Below are positions 46,681 through 57,814 of a DNA stretch of 64,000 nucleotides, one piece after another (position 1 is the stretch's first letter; every line of letters starts with the position of its first letter). The DNA is from Otatea glauca (Eukaryota > Streptophyta > Magnoliopsida > Poales > Poaceae), in contig CM070713.1 of assembly GCA_036346275.1 (NCBI GenBank), positions 69,432,382 to 69,496,381 on the forward strand, read 5' to 3'. A model generated the notes under the pieces. That model was not told where the DNA came from. It saw only the letters and a list, made by a program, of their open reading frames with translations, and did not search any database. A program made the translations under genes and the position numbers.

Positions 46681-47231
46681 AGGTCATATATACAACTCGC
46701 GCTGATCTCTTCTCTGTTGTTGCTCCAAAGGAGATTTCTCCGCCGCCACCCGAGAAAACAACTCATATTGTGTGGTTGGAAGCAATACTTGGGTGAGAAA
46801 ATTTGAAGTCCTCATGGGTGGGTATTAAGAGGGCAAATTTGAAACCCTATCTTGAGGAGATTCCCCTTGTTTTGTCCTCATTTGCGGTTTTCTTCAAAAT
46901 GTGAGCAATTCTTTAAACCCCTTCAATTTTGCACTAGGTAATTTCGATATGTCGTGAATAAAGTTTAGGTTGCACTGGAATTGTGTACGTGCTTTCAGAT
47001 TTCACACTCTTTATTTGACAAGCACACATCTATTTAATTATTGTAGTGCTCTCATGTTAATATGGAATTATTGTTGCTATCATGTAATAAATGTTAAAGT
47101 TTAGGCTGCGGAACCTACGTCTCCCGTTCGAGGATGCTTGTTTATAAATATGTCGAACGAAATGGCATATTTATAAGCGAGCAGTCTCGAATTGTCCACG
47201 TTTTTTGGACAGTTCGAGGATATGTGGTTCA

Positions 47232-47405
47232 GGCAAGTTCCTGAGCTGTGTTGTACAACTTCAGAGTAGATTTCGGTAGCGTCTCCCTAGTGTTCTCCAT
47301 ATGCACAACCCTCTTGACCTGTTGTCGAGACGTGTATATGGAGAATAGCGGGGAGATGCTGTCGAAATTTTCTTTGAAGTTGTACAACGGCTTAGGAACT
47401 TGCAG
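47232..47405. repeat. Long hairpin, ~75-bp arms and ~24-base loop
   Basis: The left arm (47232-47306) reads GGCAAGTTCCTGAGC...TTGTACAACTTC...GTCTCCC...TTCTCCATATGCAC. The right arm (47331-47405) is its imperfect reverse complement. The size and occasional mismatches resemble a miRNA or siRNA precursor, but transcription is not shown. Confidence 0.75.
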
Positions 47406-48109
47406 ATAGGTGATAAAGTTTATTATTAGTAAGCAATGCCACAATGAGAAAAGTATATTGTAGCTGAGATGATTTTTTTACCAGCGATTAGAGCTAAACA
47501 ACTGAATTTCTGCTTGTTAAGTACATTAATTATTTTTTTGAAGCAAAGCCCTAAATATATATTGAAATAAACACCTTATGTTATAACTTTCAAGTTTCAA
47601 CTTTAGAAAACTCAAATAACATTAGATAAATCATACGGAGCATTTCTTTAGTTTTGCATGACTTTAGTAAAACACACTGCTATGAATACTGCACTTCATT
47701 TAACAATTGACCATATGAACTGGACCATATATGGAGTCATTGTCCAAAGCAATTACATATAGTGTAGTCTCAATGTGATGTACAATCTATATAATTCTAA
47801 GACACGAAATGAGGCTAAGCTATATGAAATCATTTTGGAAATTTTCAAAGAATTTGGACATCATTTGAGAAAGTTTTGACTTTTCAACTATTTAAGGAAA
47901 ATTCATGCCTAGAAAGTGAATTTTGGCATATTTTTTCAATGCTAACTCTTTTATTCAAAATTCTTTTTGGAAAAGATTTGTAGTATCTCAAAGTATATTT
48001 TTGCAAAATTTCAAATAATTTCAACTATATTTGCAAAAGTTTCTCACTCTTTGATCTAATTCTGAAAATTTAGACTTCATCGTTTGTCTGAAAAGGTAAT
48101 AGTGCAATG

Positions 48110-48700
48110 AATTACATTTGTGTCGGTTTTTCTAAGAACCGATAGAGATAATTATGTATTAGTGTCAGTTTTATTTACAAAAGCGATGCGGCTATTGAAG
48201 CATCATCAGTGTCGGTTTTATTTATAAAAGCGATACGGATATTGAGACACATCAGTGTCGGTTTTCTTTAAACAAGCGATACGAGTATTGAAGCATCAGT
48301 GTCGGTGTTACTTAGAAAAGCGATACGGATATTGAAGCATCATCAGTGTCGGTTTTATTTATAAAAGCGATACGGGTACTGAGACACATCAGTGTCGATT
48401 TTCTTTAAAAAAGCGATACGGATATATACTAACATCAGTGTCGGTTTTATTTACAAAAGCGATACGGATATTGAAGCATCAGTGTCGGTTTTATTTGGAA
48501 AAGCGACACGGATATTGAAGTATCACTATCGGTTTTGTATGTGAAGCGATACTGATGAGACACATCAGTGTCGGTTTTTTTATGTGAAGTGATACTGATG
48601 AGTAACATCAGTGTCGGTTTTTTATTTGAAGCGATACTAATATGAAAGCATCAGTGTCGGTTTGTTATGTGAAGCGATACTGATATGAAAGCGTCAGTCT
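48110..48700. repeat. Internal hairpin array of CACTA-2
   Basis: About eleven units of CATCAGTGTCGGTTTTATTTA...AAAGCGATACGGATATTGA with a period near 60 bases. The right-hand units lose the inner part and become GTGAAGCGATACTGATG. The motif is related to, but distinct from, those at the two ends. Confidence 0.85.
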
Positions 48701-48779
48701 CCCTCGATTTTAGTCCCCCATTTTATTCCCATTCGCTCTAGCTAGCTCCTGACGCCCCGCCCGATTCCTTAACCCTAGC

Positions 48780-49185
48780 TAGCTCCCGATCGACGCGCTG
48801 CCCCGGTCGAACGCGGCGCCACCCGACGCCCGCCCGCCGCCCGGCCTAACGTGGCGCCGCCGACGCCCGCCCTACCTCGCTTCGACGCGAAGACCTCGGC
48901 CGAACGCGGCGCCCGCCCGCGCGCCGCCGTCGCCGGCGAACGCGGCGCCGCCGCCGCCCGCCTCGCCCGCCGCCACGCCGAACGCGCAGGTCGCCGACGC
49001 CCGCCCGCCCGACTCGGCGCCACCCCGCCTCCCGGTGAACGCTGGCGCCGCCCGACGCTCACGCCGGCGACGCTGCGCCGCCGACGCCCATTGCCACGGC
49101 CGAACGCGGCCGGCGGCGCCTCGTGTCGCCTCGACGCCGCCGCGCCTCGGCCGAACGCAGCGCCGCCCGACGCCCGACAGTAAAC
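48780..49185. other. CpG-rich block inside CACTA-2
   Basis: About 400 bases dominated by CGAACGCGGCGCC, CCCGACGCCCG and GCCGCCG phrases. Open frames on both strands encode Ala/Arg/Pro runs only. Its place beside the 48.1-48.7-kb array repeats the layout of CACTA-1's 5' end. Confidence 0.75.
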
Positions 49186-50478
49186 TTCGATGATTCGAAC
49201 TATATAATGCCCTAGATCGGGCTTGTGATAATGAACTAAATTAACTTCGATTAAATGCGGGTAATGCTTCTGATAATGAACTAAATTAGCTCTATGATTC
49301 AAGCTTGTGATCTCTTTTCCAAATTCGTAACTATATAATGCCCTAGAGAATAGCAATTTGGAGTGGTGCGGTCTTTCTTGGTATGATTTCGGTTGTGGCA
49401 TTTGATGACGTGCGAGCAACCGATCGGGAATGAAAATAGTTCGAACTGTAATACTCGATGACGGACCACTAACAATAAAATCGATTCTTAGAGAACGACT
49501 CACGGCTATCCTATTCTATGTAGAAATCGATTTTGGTTGCGATAAGTTTAATTTGTTATGGACTTTTAAATTTATCCTGTTGGTGCATATAAAGTTTGTT
49601 CCTTTTGGCTTTCTAGAACTGGGGATCTGTAAAATATTGTCATTACTCCGTCTTCAATATTGAATCTTACAAATAAATGCTTTGCAAACATAAAAACTTT
49701 CCTATTAATTGGATCAAGAATTCGATATTTATAGGACAAGACTATTGTAGAAAGGATCTATACATAGTAGAAGATGTTGTTATTCTTCTGCTTCACAGAG
49801 CTTTGGGTCATCAGTCATCACAAATCCAACCATAAGATAAGAAGTGGAGTAGCTCTATCCCTTGACGGAAGATGCCATGTTCCTGTGCCTTTTCATTAAC
49901 ATTTGATTATATGTTGAAGATTCAGTATGGCTGTGTGTTCTGTAGGATCTTATATATTGTCTGTAGTATACGGTAGGAATGTTCTGTAAGAAAACAACTT
50001 CATTAATCAATAACATTAGTTCAGAAAAGATGCTAGAAGAGGCCCAAAACCTTGATCTTTTCTTTATCCTAACTGAAATCACTAATGCTCATTTATATTA
50101 CTTTATGTACTTAAATTTTCTTCTGCCGGAGCCAATGGGAGGGCAACAAGTCATCACCAAATAATAGTGGTGAGAAGGAAAGACGCCTTTTCTTGTCCTG
50201 TGGAGTCCCCTTTCTTGTCTGTCATTGGTTGAGAAAATTGGCAAGCAAGAGTGTCTTATCTCTTGTCTCTTTGCATCATCATCACCACCATTGATTTTTC
50301 TCACTTGTGCAAAGGAGAAAAAGGCGACATGGCACTAGCCACACTCTAGTTTGTGGATTGTGAGAAAGAGAAAGAAGAAGAAAATACTAGTAGACTAGTA
50401 GTAGAATGATATTTTTTTCTTTCTTTCTTTTTGGCCTATTTATAGAGCCACAAGTTCAGGAAGCTTCTACACGTTAGG
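49186..50478. other. CACTA-2 interior without recognised gene
   Basis: About 1.3 kb. AACTATATAATGCCCTAGA occurs twice (about 49198 and 49328). A purine-rich GAAAGAGAAAGAAGAAG tract lies near 50365. Short open frames only. Confidence 0.4.
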
Positions 50479-50498
50479 TCTGGAGGAATGGAAAAGAA

Positions 50499-51068
50499 AT
50501 GGACAGGCATTATAGACTTGAGTTTTCTGATCAAGAAACCGTTGATTTTGAGTGCATGATTGAGGAGGTGGTTGGGGACGAACAATCTGATGAAATGGTG
50601 GTTTGGTTAACTTTTACACCTGCCATTTCAGAACTACAAACATGGAGAAGTCTATTATCAAGAAAAGGATTTGAATGAAGGCATGAGGATAATTAGGTGC
50701 ATTAGTATAAACCAGAAAAGGAAAATAGATAATGCAAATGTATCAGACTGGAAGTATTTTGGCTCTGCATGTGATAGTCATAACAATCATGACAAGAACG
50801 AGTAAGCTAAATGGGATTGCATTACTTCCTTGAGACTATATGTTGATGTGTTCGATTATATAACTTTATAAAACTAGTTTGGTGTCGTTCCGGAATGAGT
50901 TATTCTATTAATACATAGAGTTTACCTTCCAATTTTGCTATTATATCATTTACTAGTGTTACTAAAAGTTGTACCTCATTGCAGGATAACAATTGATAAA
51001 GAAAAGGTGGTGATTTTTGACACTGGTAGGGGAATGGATGGTTTAGATGAGAATTCTATCTCTAAATG
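50499..51068 (+). pseudogene. Captured GHKL-ATPase (GMI1/DMS11-like) gene fragment
   Basis: The first segment from 50499 is open for 59 codons (MDRHYRLEFSDQETVDFECM, then DEMVVWLTFTPAISELQTW). A second exon begins after an AG acceptor at 50985 and reads ITIDKEKVVIFDTGRGMDG then DENSISKW, with a donor-like GT after 51068. IFDTGRGMD is the glycine-containing ATP-binding box of GHKL (Bergerat) ATPases. The surroundings resemble plant SMCHD1-like proteins (GMI1/DMS11) that act in silencing and DNA repair. The rest of the gene is missing, so this is a transduplicated fragment carried by CACTA-2. Confidence 0.65.
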
Positions 51069-51419
51069 GTATTGTCCTGAGATTAAATTTGATTATTAAA
51101 AATTTGTCTCGTCATTTTTCACTCTGAAATATGCTGGGAGAAACAAGGGAGTGGAGAATGCGTGTGTAGATAATAATGGGATCCATGAAACAATATTAAT
51201 AATATATGTCAATGTGATATATATCAGAGGAAGTGTACTGATTGTTAAGCATGTTTGTGTTGTATATTGTGAACCTATGATATATGTGTTGTAATAAAAG
51301 TGTTTGTGTTATATGAATGTGATATATGTATTCGTGTTACATCTCTTGCGAATGTGATATATATTGTGCATACTGTTTGATATGTGCTTTTTTGGAGAAT
51401 TTACAAAAATGGCACACCC

Positions 51420-51905
51420 CAATGGGTCATCAGAATCGGTTCTTTTAAGCAAGCGATTGTGGTGACCACATCAGTAGAATCGGTTCTTTGACGGAAGCGA
51501 TTGTGATAACCATACCATTACAATCGGTTCTTCGAAGCAAGCGATTGTGATGATCCATCATTAGAATCGGTTTTTTGAAGGAAGTGATTGTGATGACCCC
51601 CTCATTAGAATCGGTTTTTGTGTGGAACCGATTCTGGTAACCACGTCATCAGAATCGGTTCCACATAAGAACCGATTCTGATGACCCCTTATGAGAATCG
51701 GTTCTTTGAAAGAACCGATTCTGATGACCCCTTATCAGAATCGGTTCTTTGAAAGAACCAATTCTGATAATGTGGTCATTAGAATCGGTCCTTATCACAA
51801 TCGGACCAAAATCGACTGTGATAGCTCCACCACATCACTATCTAAAGACTTCGTATCGCCACTTGAACCGACTGTAATGACAAAAAAGAACCGATTCTGA
51901 TGTAC
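51420..51905. repeat. CACTA-2 right subterminal hairpin array
   Basis: About nine copies of AGAATCGGTTCTTTGAA...AAGCGATTGTGATGA or its perfect-palindrome form AATCGGTTCTTTGAAAGAAC plus CGATTCTGATGA. The core GGTTCT is shared with the left array, but the outer part is TCAGAATC rather than ATCACTATC. Confidence 0.9.
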
Positions 51906-52005
51906 AATTCTGTAGTAGTGTGTGGTAATTGATAAGTCATTTTTCGAGACGTCGTAATTTGTAATTTAATGATAAGCAATAAAGTTTCTCTTAAGACTTT
52001 ATTTA

Positions 52006-52615
52006 GAGCATGTACAATAAAATTATCTTAGCTAATTATTAGCATGTCTACATCAGTTTTATCTTATGTGAAAAAGTGAGAAAAAATGAGAGAGAAGATA
52101 GCTGGCTCTTATTTAGTACTCCCTCCGTCCTTGAAAGTAAGGGAGAGAAGCGTTCAAATTGTGTCCTCCAATATTAGGGATTGAAAGCTCTCCTCCCTTA
52201 AATTATGTTCTCAAATTGTGGCCATGCATGCTGATGCACGCAGATACATGCGACCACACATATTCAAAAACAAAAACGTGGCAGGTCATTCCCTATAATC
52301 GTGATTAATTAATGCATGCATGTTGCCAATTAATAGAGACAGTATTAAATAGGGGCATTAGAGTCTTTTAGCAGAAACCATAATCTATTCTAAATTTCTT
52401 CTGTCCCTTACTTTTCAGGACGGAGGGAGTAGTAAGCATTACACGGAAACATATGTAGATTAGTTATGTACAAAAAAGAAAAAATAGTTAATGCATTGTA
52501 TCTAGAGTCAACTTTTAGAGATAGTTATTGTACAAACTGATTTTAATACTTACTCTAGATGATATAGATAAAAGAGAGAGTAAACAACTAACTTTGTTAC
52601 TGTACTCACTCTAAG
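52006..52615 (+). mobile_element. MITE related to 22598-23127, interrupted by a Stowaway
   Basis: The ends are GAGCATGTACAATAAAATTATC and TTTGTTACTGTACTCACTC. Its body (AGAGAAGATAGCTGGCTCTTATTTAGTA, and AGATAGTTATTGTACAAACTG) matches one half of the foldback at 22598-23127. The flanking trinucleotides are TTA and TAA. It is split at 52120 by a second MITE. Confidence 0.8.
52121..52429. mobile_element. Stowaway MITE nested in another MITE
   Basis: The left end CTCCCTCCGTCCTTGAAAGTAAGG is mirrored by CTTACTTTTCAGGACGGAGGGAG. The flanks are TA on both sides (52119-52120 and 52430-52431), as expected for a Tc1/mariner-derived Stowaway. The length is 309 bases, non-coding. Confidence 0.92.
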
Positions 52616-54010
52616 AAAAATCATTAAGCACCGGTAGCTGTGTAGCATCACAGCTGGGAGCGATAAAGAGTGCAGCTGTTATAGTGACTGACACCCTATT
52701 TCTAGCCAAGCACCCCTGACTGCCGCTGCACGGTGAACTGTTGGGCACTTTTGCTGGACTTTGAATGCCTGGGATCTCGACACTGCGTGTAGGTAGCCTC
52801 GCCAGTCGCCACGACATGATAGATTCTTATATGCCCAGAAATAGGGTCCGCAGATCAATGACAAGCTTCTTTTCAAGACGGGGGCTGCAAAACGCTGTGG
52901 TTTCGTTAATAAAATGGAAATGGGGCTGGACGTCTGAACTCTGAACCCTTTGTATCAAAAGAAGTACTCCCTCCGTTTATCCAGACTCTTAGCACGCGTA
53001 TAAAAAATATTAAAAATAAAGATTATTTTTAATTATTATATCTAAATGCTATATTTAATACAATAATATATAGAATACCATGTAAATCTTAATATTAGGG
53101 GTATAAAGGAAACATCCCACTGATTTATACAAAACAAAAATACATTTTATATTTACAGAAAATATCATTTTAGAGTGCAACTATACAATGTTATATCGTT
53201 GCGACGGTATAACAAAAAGTTTTATACAGTTTTCAGTAGAGTGTTAAAAAAATTTCATATTCGAGTGGGTTTCACACACTTTAGAAGTTTCTATAAGATT
53301 TTAAGCAAAAAGTTTCAACGAGTTTTAGGTTCTGAACCTTAAGTTTCACCAAGTTTTAGTCGATAAGTTTGCAAGAAGTTCTATCAAGTTTAAACCCAAA
53401 AGTTTCAACTAAAAGTTATGAAAAAGTTTCATAAGAAATACAACACAAAAAAGCAAAAAAAATCCGAAATTCTCATCAGACGAGAGTCTTGAGATCTGAC
53501 GGATCCCGCAACTGACGACAAGAAAGACGACCAGATCCGATACACTCGCACGCAGCCTCTCAAAGTCCCTTGTCCGTAATGCAAACCTACAACCTCTTGT
53601 TGTTTGCCGCCACCACACAAGCCCACAGCTATCTCGTAGCCGTTCGCCTGTTATCATGTTGGCTTGCCTGCTTGCTGTAGCTCTCCGTTGTAGCTGCAAG
53701 GTAGGCTTAGATACATTCATGAAGGCACTCTGCCGATTGAGTTAGAGAGAGACGTGGCCTGATTGGTTCGTATGAGTTGGGGAGTGTAGATCTAGTGGAC
53801 AAGGTCCACATACAGGCATTGTGAATTTGTGGTGCTGAAACGTGTGTGGATCGTGCGTTTATGAGACTAAAATCAACAATTATTTTCTATGCAATTATAT
53901 TGACTATCTATGGTATACCATTAGTTTTTCTATTAAAAAATAGACATTATAAACTTGCACGATGAAAATACTGTTAACAACCAAATATAGGAGCTCACGA
54001 CTCTCAACAA
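52616..54010. other. Intergenic DNA with a Stowaway-type end
   Basis: CTCCCTCCGTTTATCC at 52971-52986 looks like one end of a second Stowaway-type element whose partner end is missing. From 53215 to 53435 AAGTTTCA/AGTTTTA-type phrases recur at irregular spacing. No gene recognised; frames at 53409-53720 lack domains. Confidence 0.4.
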
Positions 54011-54019
54011 GAAATTATC
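54011..54019 (+). repeat. MULE-2 left target duplication
   Basis: GAAATTATC immediately before the element, repeated exactly at 62211-62219. Nine bases is the Mutator-superfamily length. Confidence 0.92.
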
Positions 54020-54215
54020 GAATTTTTTTTTATTTAATATTTTTTTTTATTCTTTTTTTCAAAACTATGCGTCCGAAAAAAAAAATGACAAAATGCCCCG
54101 CTGTTCGTGTATGGGCGATCGCCCATACACCCGCGATAGCTCCACTGCCGTTAGTGCCGCCCGCCGTTAATGCCGCCGCTTGTGGGGCCCCATCGCCTCA
54201 GAGGCGATCGCCACT
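54020..54215 (+). repeat. MULE-2 left terminal inverted repeat
   Basis: Pairs with 62020-62210. It contains perfect palindromes TGGGCGATCGCCCA (about 54114-54127) and AGGCGATCGCC (about 54201-54212). Confidence 0.9.
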
Positions 54216-54359
54216 GGGGCGACTCCTTTTTATCCCCGCCCACTCGGTGGTAGAGAGAAGAAGCGGAGCGAAGCATGAGCAGAGAAAAGAGAGGAGAAGA
54301 GAGGAGAAGAGGAAGAGAAGAAGAAGAGAAGGAGAAGAAAAATTTAGGTAAATTTTGAA

Positions 54360-54830
54360 TTTTATTGTAGAGTTAGTTTATCAATTTTTGTAGAGGTAAA
54401 TGTAGGAATTTTTGTTAGGTTATACAAGATTTAAAATTTAATGTAGCATTTAATATTTAGGAATTGTAGTATTTAGAAATTTTAGGATTATGTATTGTTT
54501 AGAAATTTAATATAGCAGTTAATATTCGAAATTTAATGTAGTATGTAGTATTTACAAATTTAATTTAGTATCGTAAGTATGTGCAAATTTAATGTAGTAT
54601 TCAAGATGTAGAAATTTAATATAGTAGAAATATTAGACAATATTTTGAATTTAATTTAGTAGGGTTGTGTATTAGTAATTTTGTTATGCAAATAATGTAT
54701 TAGGCAATATATATACAAATGTAATGTGGTATGAATTTAATTTAGTATGGTCGTGTATTACTAATTTTATTATGTTAGTAATGTATTAGGCAATATATAC
54801 AAATGTAATGTAGTAGAAATTTAATATTAG
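54360..54830. repeat. AT-rich degenerate repeat region of MULE-2
   Basis: Many copies of AAATTTAATGTAGTA, AAATTTAATTTAGTA and TGTATTAGGCAATATAT. It corresponds to the 177-bp repeat region of MULE-1, which is more regular. It precedes the transposase start. Confidence 0.7.
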
Positions 54831-54921
54831 ACCGTATAGTAGGCTAGTCGAATCACTTATTCATAGTCGTATTTTGTAGATTGTATTTTAGAGTAATATT
54901 TTTCCGTCGGACGTTGTAAAG

Positions 54922-57466
54922 ATGTCGGAGAAATTGTATTTCCAAATATTTTATGGAGATGGGAGATAGCACAGGGGCGGATGGGGTGGATCTATCATCA
55001 TTTTCAAGAGTCGACGGGCATATGCGAGGCCGAGCGATAGGACATCTGAGGGTTTGTTGGAGTGGATGTCTCGGATGTTCGGTTTGGATGCCTGCATCGT
55101 TGATTGGGTCGAGCGAGAGTGAGCCGAGCGCAAGACCGTTTTACGGAGAGTTGATTCTGTTAACTCGACGTCCACATGGAGGAGTTATGTTGGTTTTTGG
55201 TAGAGCGGGGTTGGCGCTCATGTTGTTGGCACAGTGCTACCCGGTAGCTCCATCGGTGTCGCAAGTTCGTGATGTCGGGGTGACATTACGGCGGAGGGAC
55301 ATCAAATGTAGAAGGATGCGAAGAGGAAGGCGGCGAGGAGCCCGAGACGAGGAGCACGAGACTAGCGGTGACGAAGGGACCGGGGCAGAGGAGACAGCGG
55401 TGGAGGCGCGAGGTGGCCGACGAGGGGAGGAGGTGGAGGACATTGTTGACTTGATGGAAGAGGAGGACCGTGCGGATGAGGAAGTCCCGATGGTGAGCAC
55501 TCCGACGAGGAGGACAACGCCTGGGTGCCTATCCCGGTGCGTGGACCAATTACAATTTCAAGACCTAACAATGAATGAAGGAACATTGATGCATGGGAGT
55601 ATCGTGAGAACGAGGTGACGAGGGGCCGATATAAAGACAAGGAGGTGTGATGGATGCGGTGAAGCATCTTGGGCAATGTCTCTCCGCGGCAATTCGTGGT
55701 TGTGAAGTCCAAGAAGAAGGACTACGACGTGAAGTGCGTAGTTGATTCGTGCCCATGGCGGTGCATGCATACCGGGAAGTGGACGGACTCTGGAAATGCT
55801 CCATAGTGATGGAGCATAATCGCGAAATGGAAGAAGCGGGCGAGGACACCGCAATCTGTCGTCCACTTGGGTGGCAAATGTGTTTTATGGTCGATCGTGG
55901 ACAATCCCCATCCGCTGACCTCGATCTATTATCACACCGTGGAGGAGAGGTTTCAAGACAAGATTAGCTACGCAAAGGCATGGAGAGCAAAAAGGACAGC
56001 TACGGAAATACGGTTCGGGACGCACGAGGCTTCAGACGAGAATATTCCCACTTGCTCGGGGCAATCGCACAAAGGAACCCGGTACATCCATCGACCTTGC
56101 GGAGTTCCTGCGGTGGTGCGTGCACGGAAGTGGGTATTGCGGCGTGCATTCTTCGCCTACTGGCGCATGCATAAATGCGTTAAACGACTGCCGCCCGGTC
56201 CTTTGCATGGATGGCACATTCCTCACGGGAAGTACAAGGGCGATTCTAATGCGATCGCGGTGGATGCCAACAACCGTGTTCTACCGGTTGCGTTGGCATT
56301 CGTGGGGGAAAACACGGAGAGTCGGCATGGTTCCTTGAAAGAGTGAAGTCGGCGATTGTTCTCGACAGTTCGATGTTTGTGTCATCCATGACCGACATGC
56401 GTGGCTGCTAAGGGCGATCGTGGATATGCAACAAGGGTCCGCCGTCGTGGGAGCGACAAAGTGGCGGATCCGAGGCGCAGTGGTGCATGAGGCACATGGG
56501 TGCCAATTTTTTCCGCTCGATTCAGAATAAGGAGCTTATGAACATGTTCAAGCGCTGTGCAAACAGAACCAACGGAGGAAGTTCGACGCGCTTTGGAAGA
56601 CGTTGGACTAACTAACGAAGAAGCAATCAATGGATCCCAGAGGTACCGCTAGTTCATCAAGGAACCCGATGGTGTACCATGAGCAAGGAGAGGACCCCAT
56701 GGCCTTATATAAAGGCCGATGACCCCCAAACCTCCGGCGAGGGCGGTACCAAAGATAAAGAGTTTCACCGATTGGATACGACATGAGCCTTTGGAGAAAT
56801 GGTCCTTCAAGACGACGAGGGCGGCTCGCGTTATGGGATCATGACAACGAACTGGCGGAGATTTACAACTGGTAATGAAAGGCACCGGATGCCTTCCATG
56901 GTGGGTATAGTTGAGGGTGTCTTATTAGGGACACAGAGATATTTCATTGAGCGATACAAGACCTCCGCGGCAGCATGTATGTCGGACAATCGATTGTCTT
57001 ACTCAACTGTTGTGTCTACCTACATGTCCAAGAAAACAAGAAAGGCGCAGACACATCGGGTTACACCGAGAGTGGCGTGGAACGGAGATACCACGTGCCG
57101 CGGTGACCGAGGTCGCAGGGTGCCACCGAGAGGACTTCCCATCTGTGCATACTCCGGCGGTGATTGCGAGTGCTCGCCAGAAACCACGCCGCCTGACTTG
57201 CCGTGCTCGCACGCCATTGCCGCAGACCCGCCGAGACGCATCAATCACTCGCCGTCCGCTCATCTCCCGCACTACTACAAGCGAGCGTTCTCAACACGTG
57301 GCATCATGAGGTGTACGGTGCCGAGTGGATGGATCGTTCACAACAGCCCCTCTCGGACCATCGATGGGTACCGGACATCCGAATGTTGAAGATGAAGGTC
57401 GGGCGTCAAGGACAAGGCGATTCGAACGATATGGACGAGTCCGAGGCGCGCCGCAACCGCGGATAA
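54922..57466 (+). pseudogene. MULE-2 MURA-type transposase, decayed
   Basis: Starts MSEKLYFQIFYG at 54922 like MULE-1. The DGTFLTG catalytic block lies near 56208-56240, where one frame reads CRPVLCMDGTFLTG and breaks right after. RRFTTGNERHRMPSMVGIVEGVLLG with TQRYFIERYK follows at about 56860-56960. The SWIM remnant is near 57160-57215 (Cys-rich, then LPCSHAIAA-like). The stop at 57464-57466 follows EARRNRG. Frameshifts are more frequent than in MULE-1, so neither copy encodes a working enzyme. Confidence 0.83.
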
Positions 57467-57814
57467 TGTAACTTTGCATGTTGTTCCCATCTTGTATTAT
57501 TCAATGGACCGGTAAGTCAGAATGTACGTTGTAATGTTCGATGTAATTTTCAATGTACTAGTAAGTTGTTGTTCGCATCATGTTATTCTCCGATGTCCCG
57601 CTTAGTACCTACGAGGATAATGTAATTCTCGACGTTGTGTGCCTCGTCGAACATGTCTTTGTCTTTCGTATGTTTGCAATCCGAGTTTTTTTTTGCTCTC
57701 CACACTTCGGTTGTATTGTTTGTTGAGTATGGTACAATTCGTTATTTCGCATTTCATTTGTGTGCACATGTAATTACCGATAAATCTGTTGTATTTGCTT
57801 TGTAACGAGCCACG

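Larger units (their letters stand above)
46067..51920. mobile_element. CACTA-2: CACTA element, 5.9 kb, target duplication TGT
   Basis: The left end CACTACTACAGAATGGCAT and the reverse-complemented right end CACTACTACAGAATTGTACA form the terminal repeats. The flanks are TGT at 46064-46066 and TGT at 51921-51923. Hairpin-forming subterminal arrays occupy both ends. No transposase domain was recognised, so the element is non-autonomous. The interior holds a third hairpin array (48110-48700), a CpG-rich block (48780-49180), a long hairpin (47232-47405) and a GHKL-ATPase gene fragment. Confidence 0.9.

Noticed and set aside
48775..49503. 242-codon minus-strand frame in CACTA-2
   Set aside because: Half of it is the CpG-rich low-complexity block and the rest has no domain or supporting splice structure.
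9894..54010. Inversion of the interval between the two MULE copies by recombination
   Set aside because: MULE-2 keeps a perfect 9-bp duplication at both ends; exchange between the inverted copies would have mismatched it.
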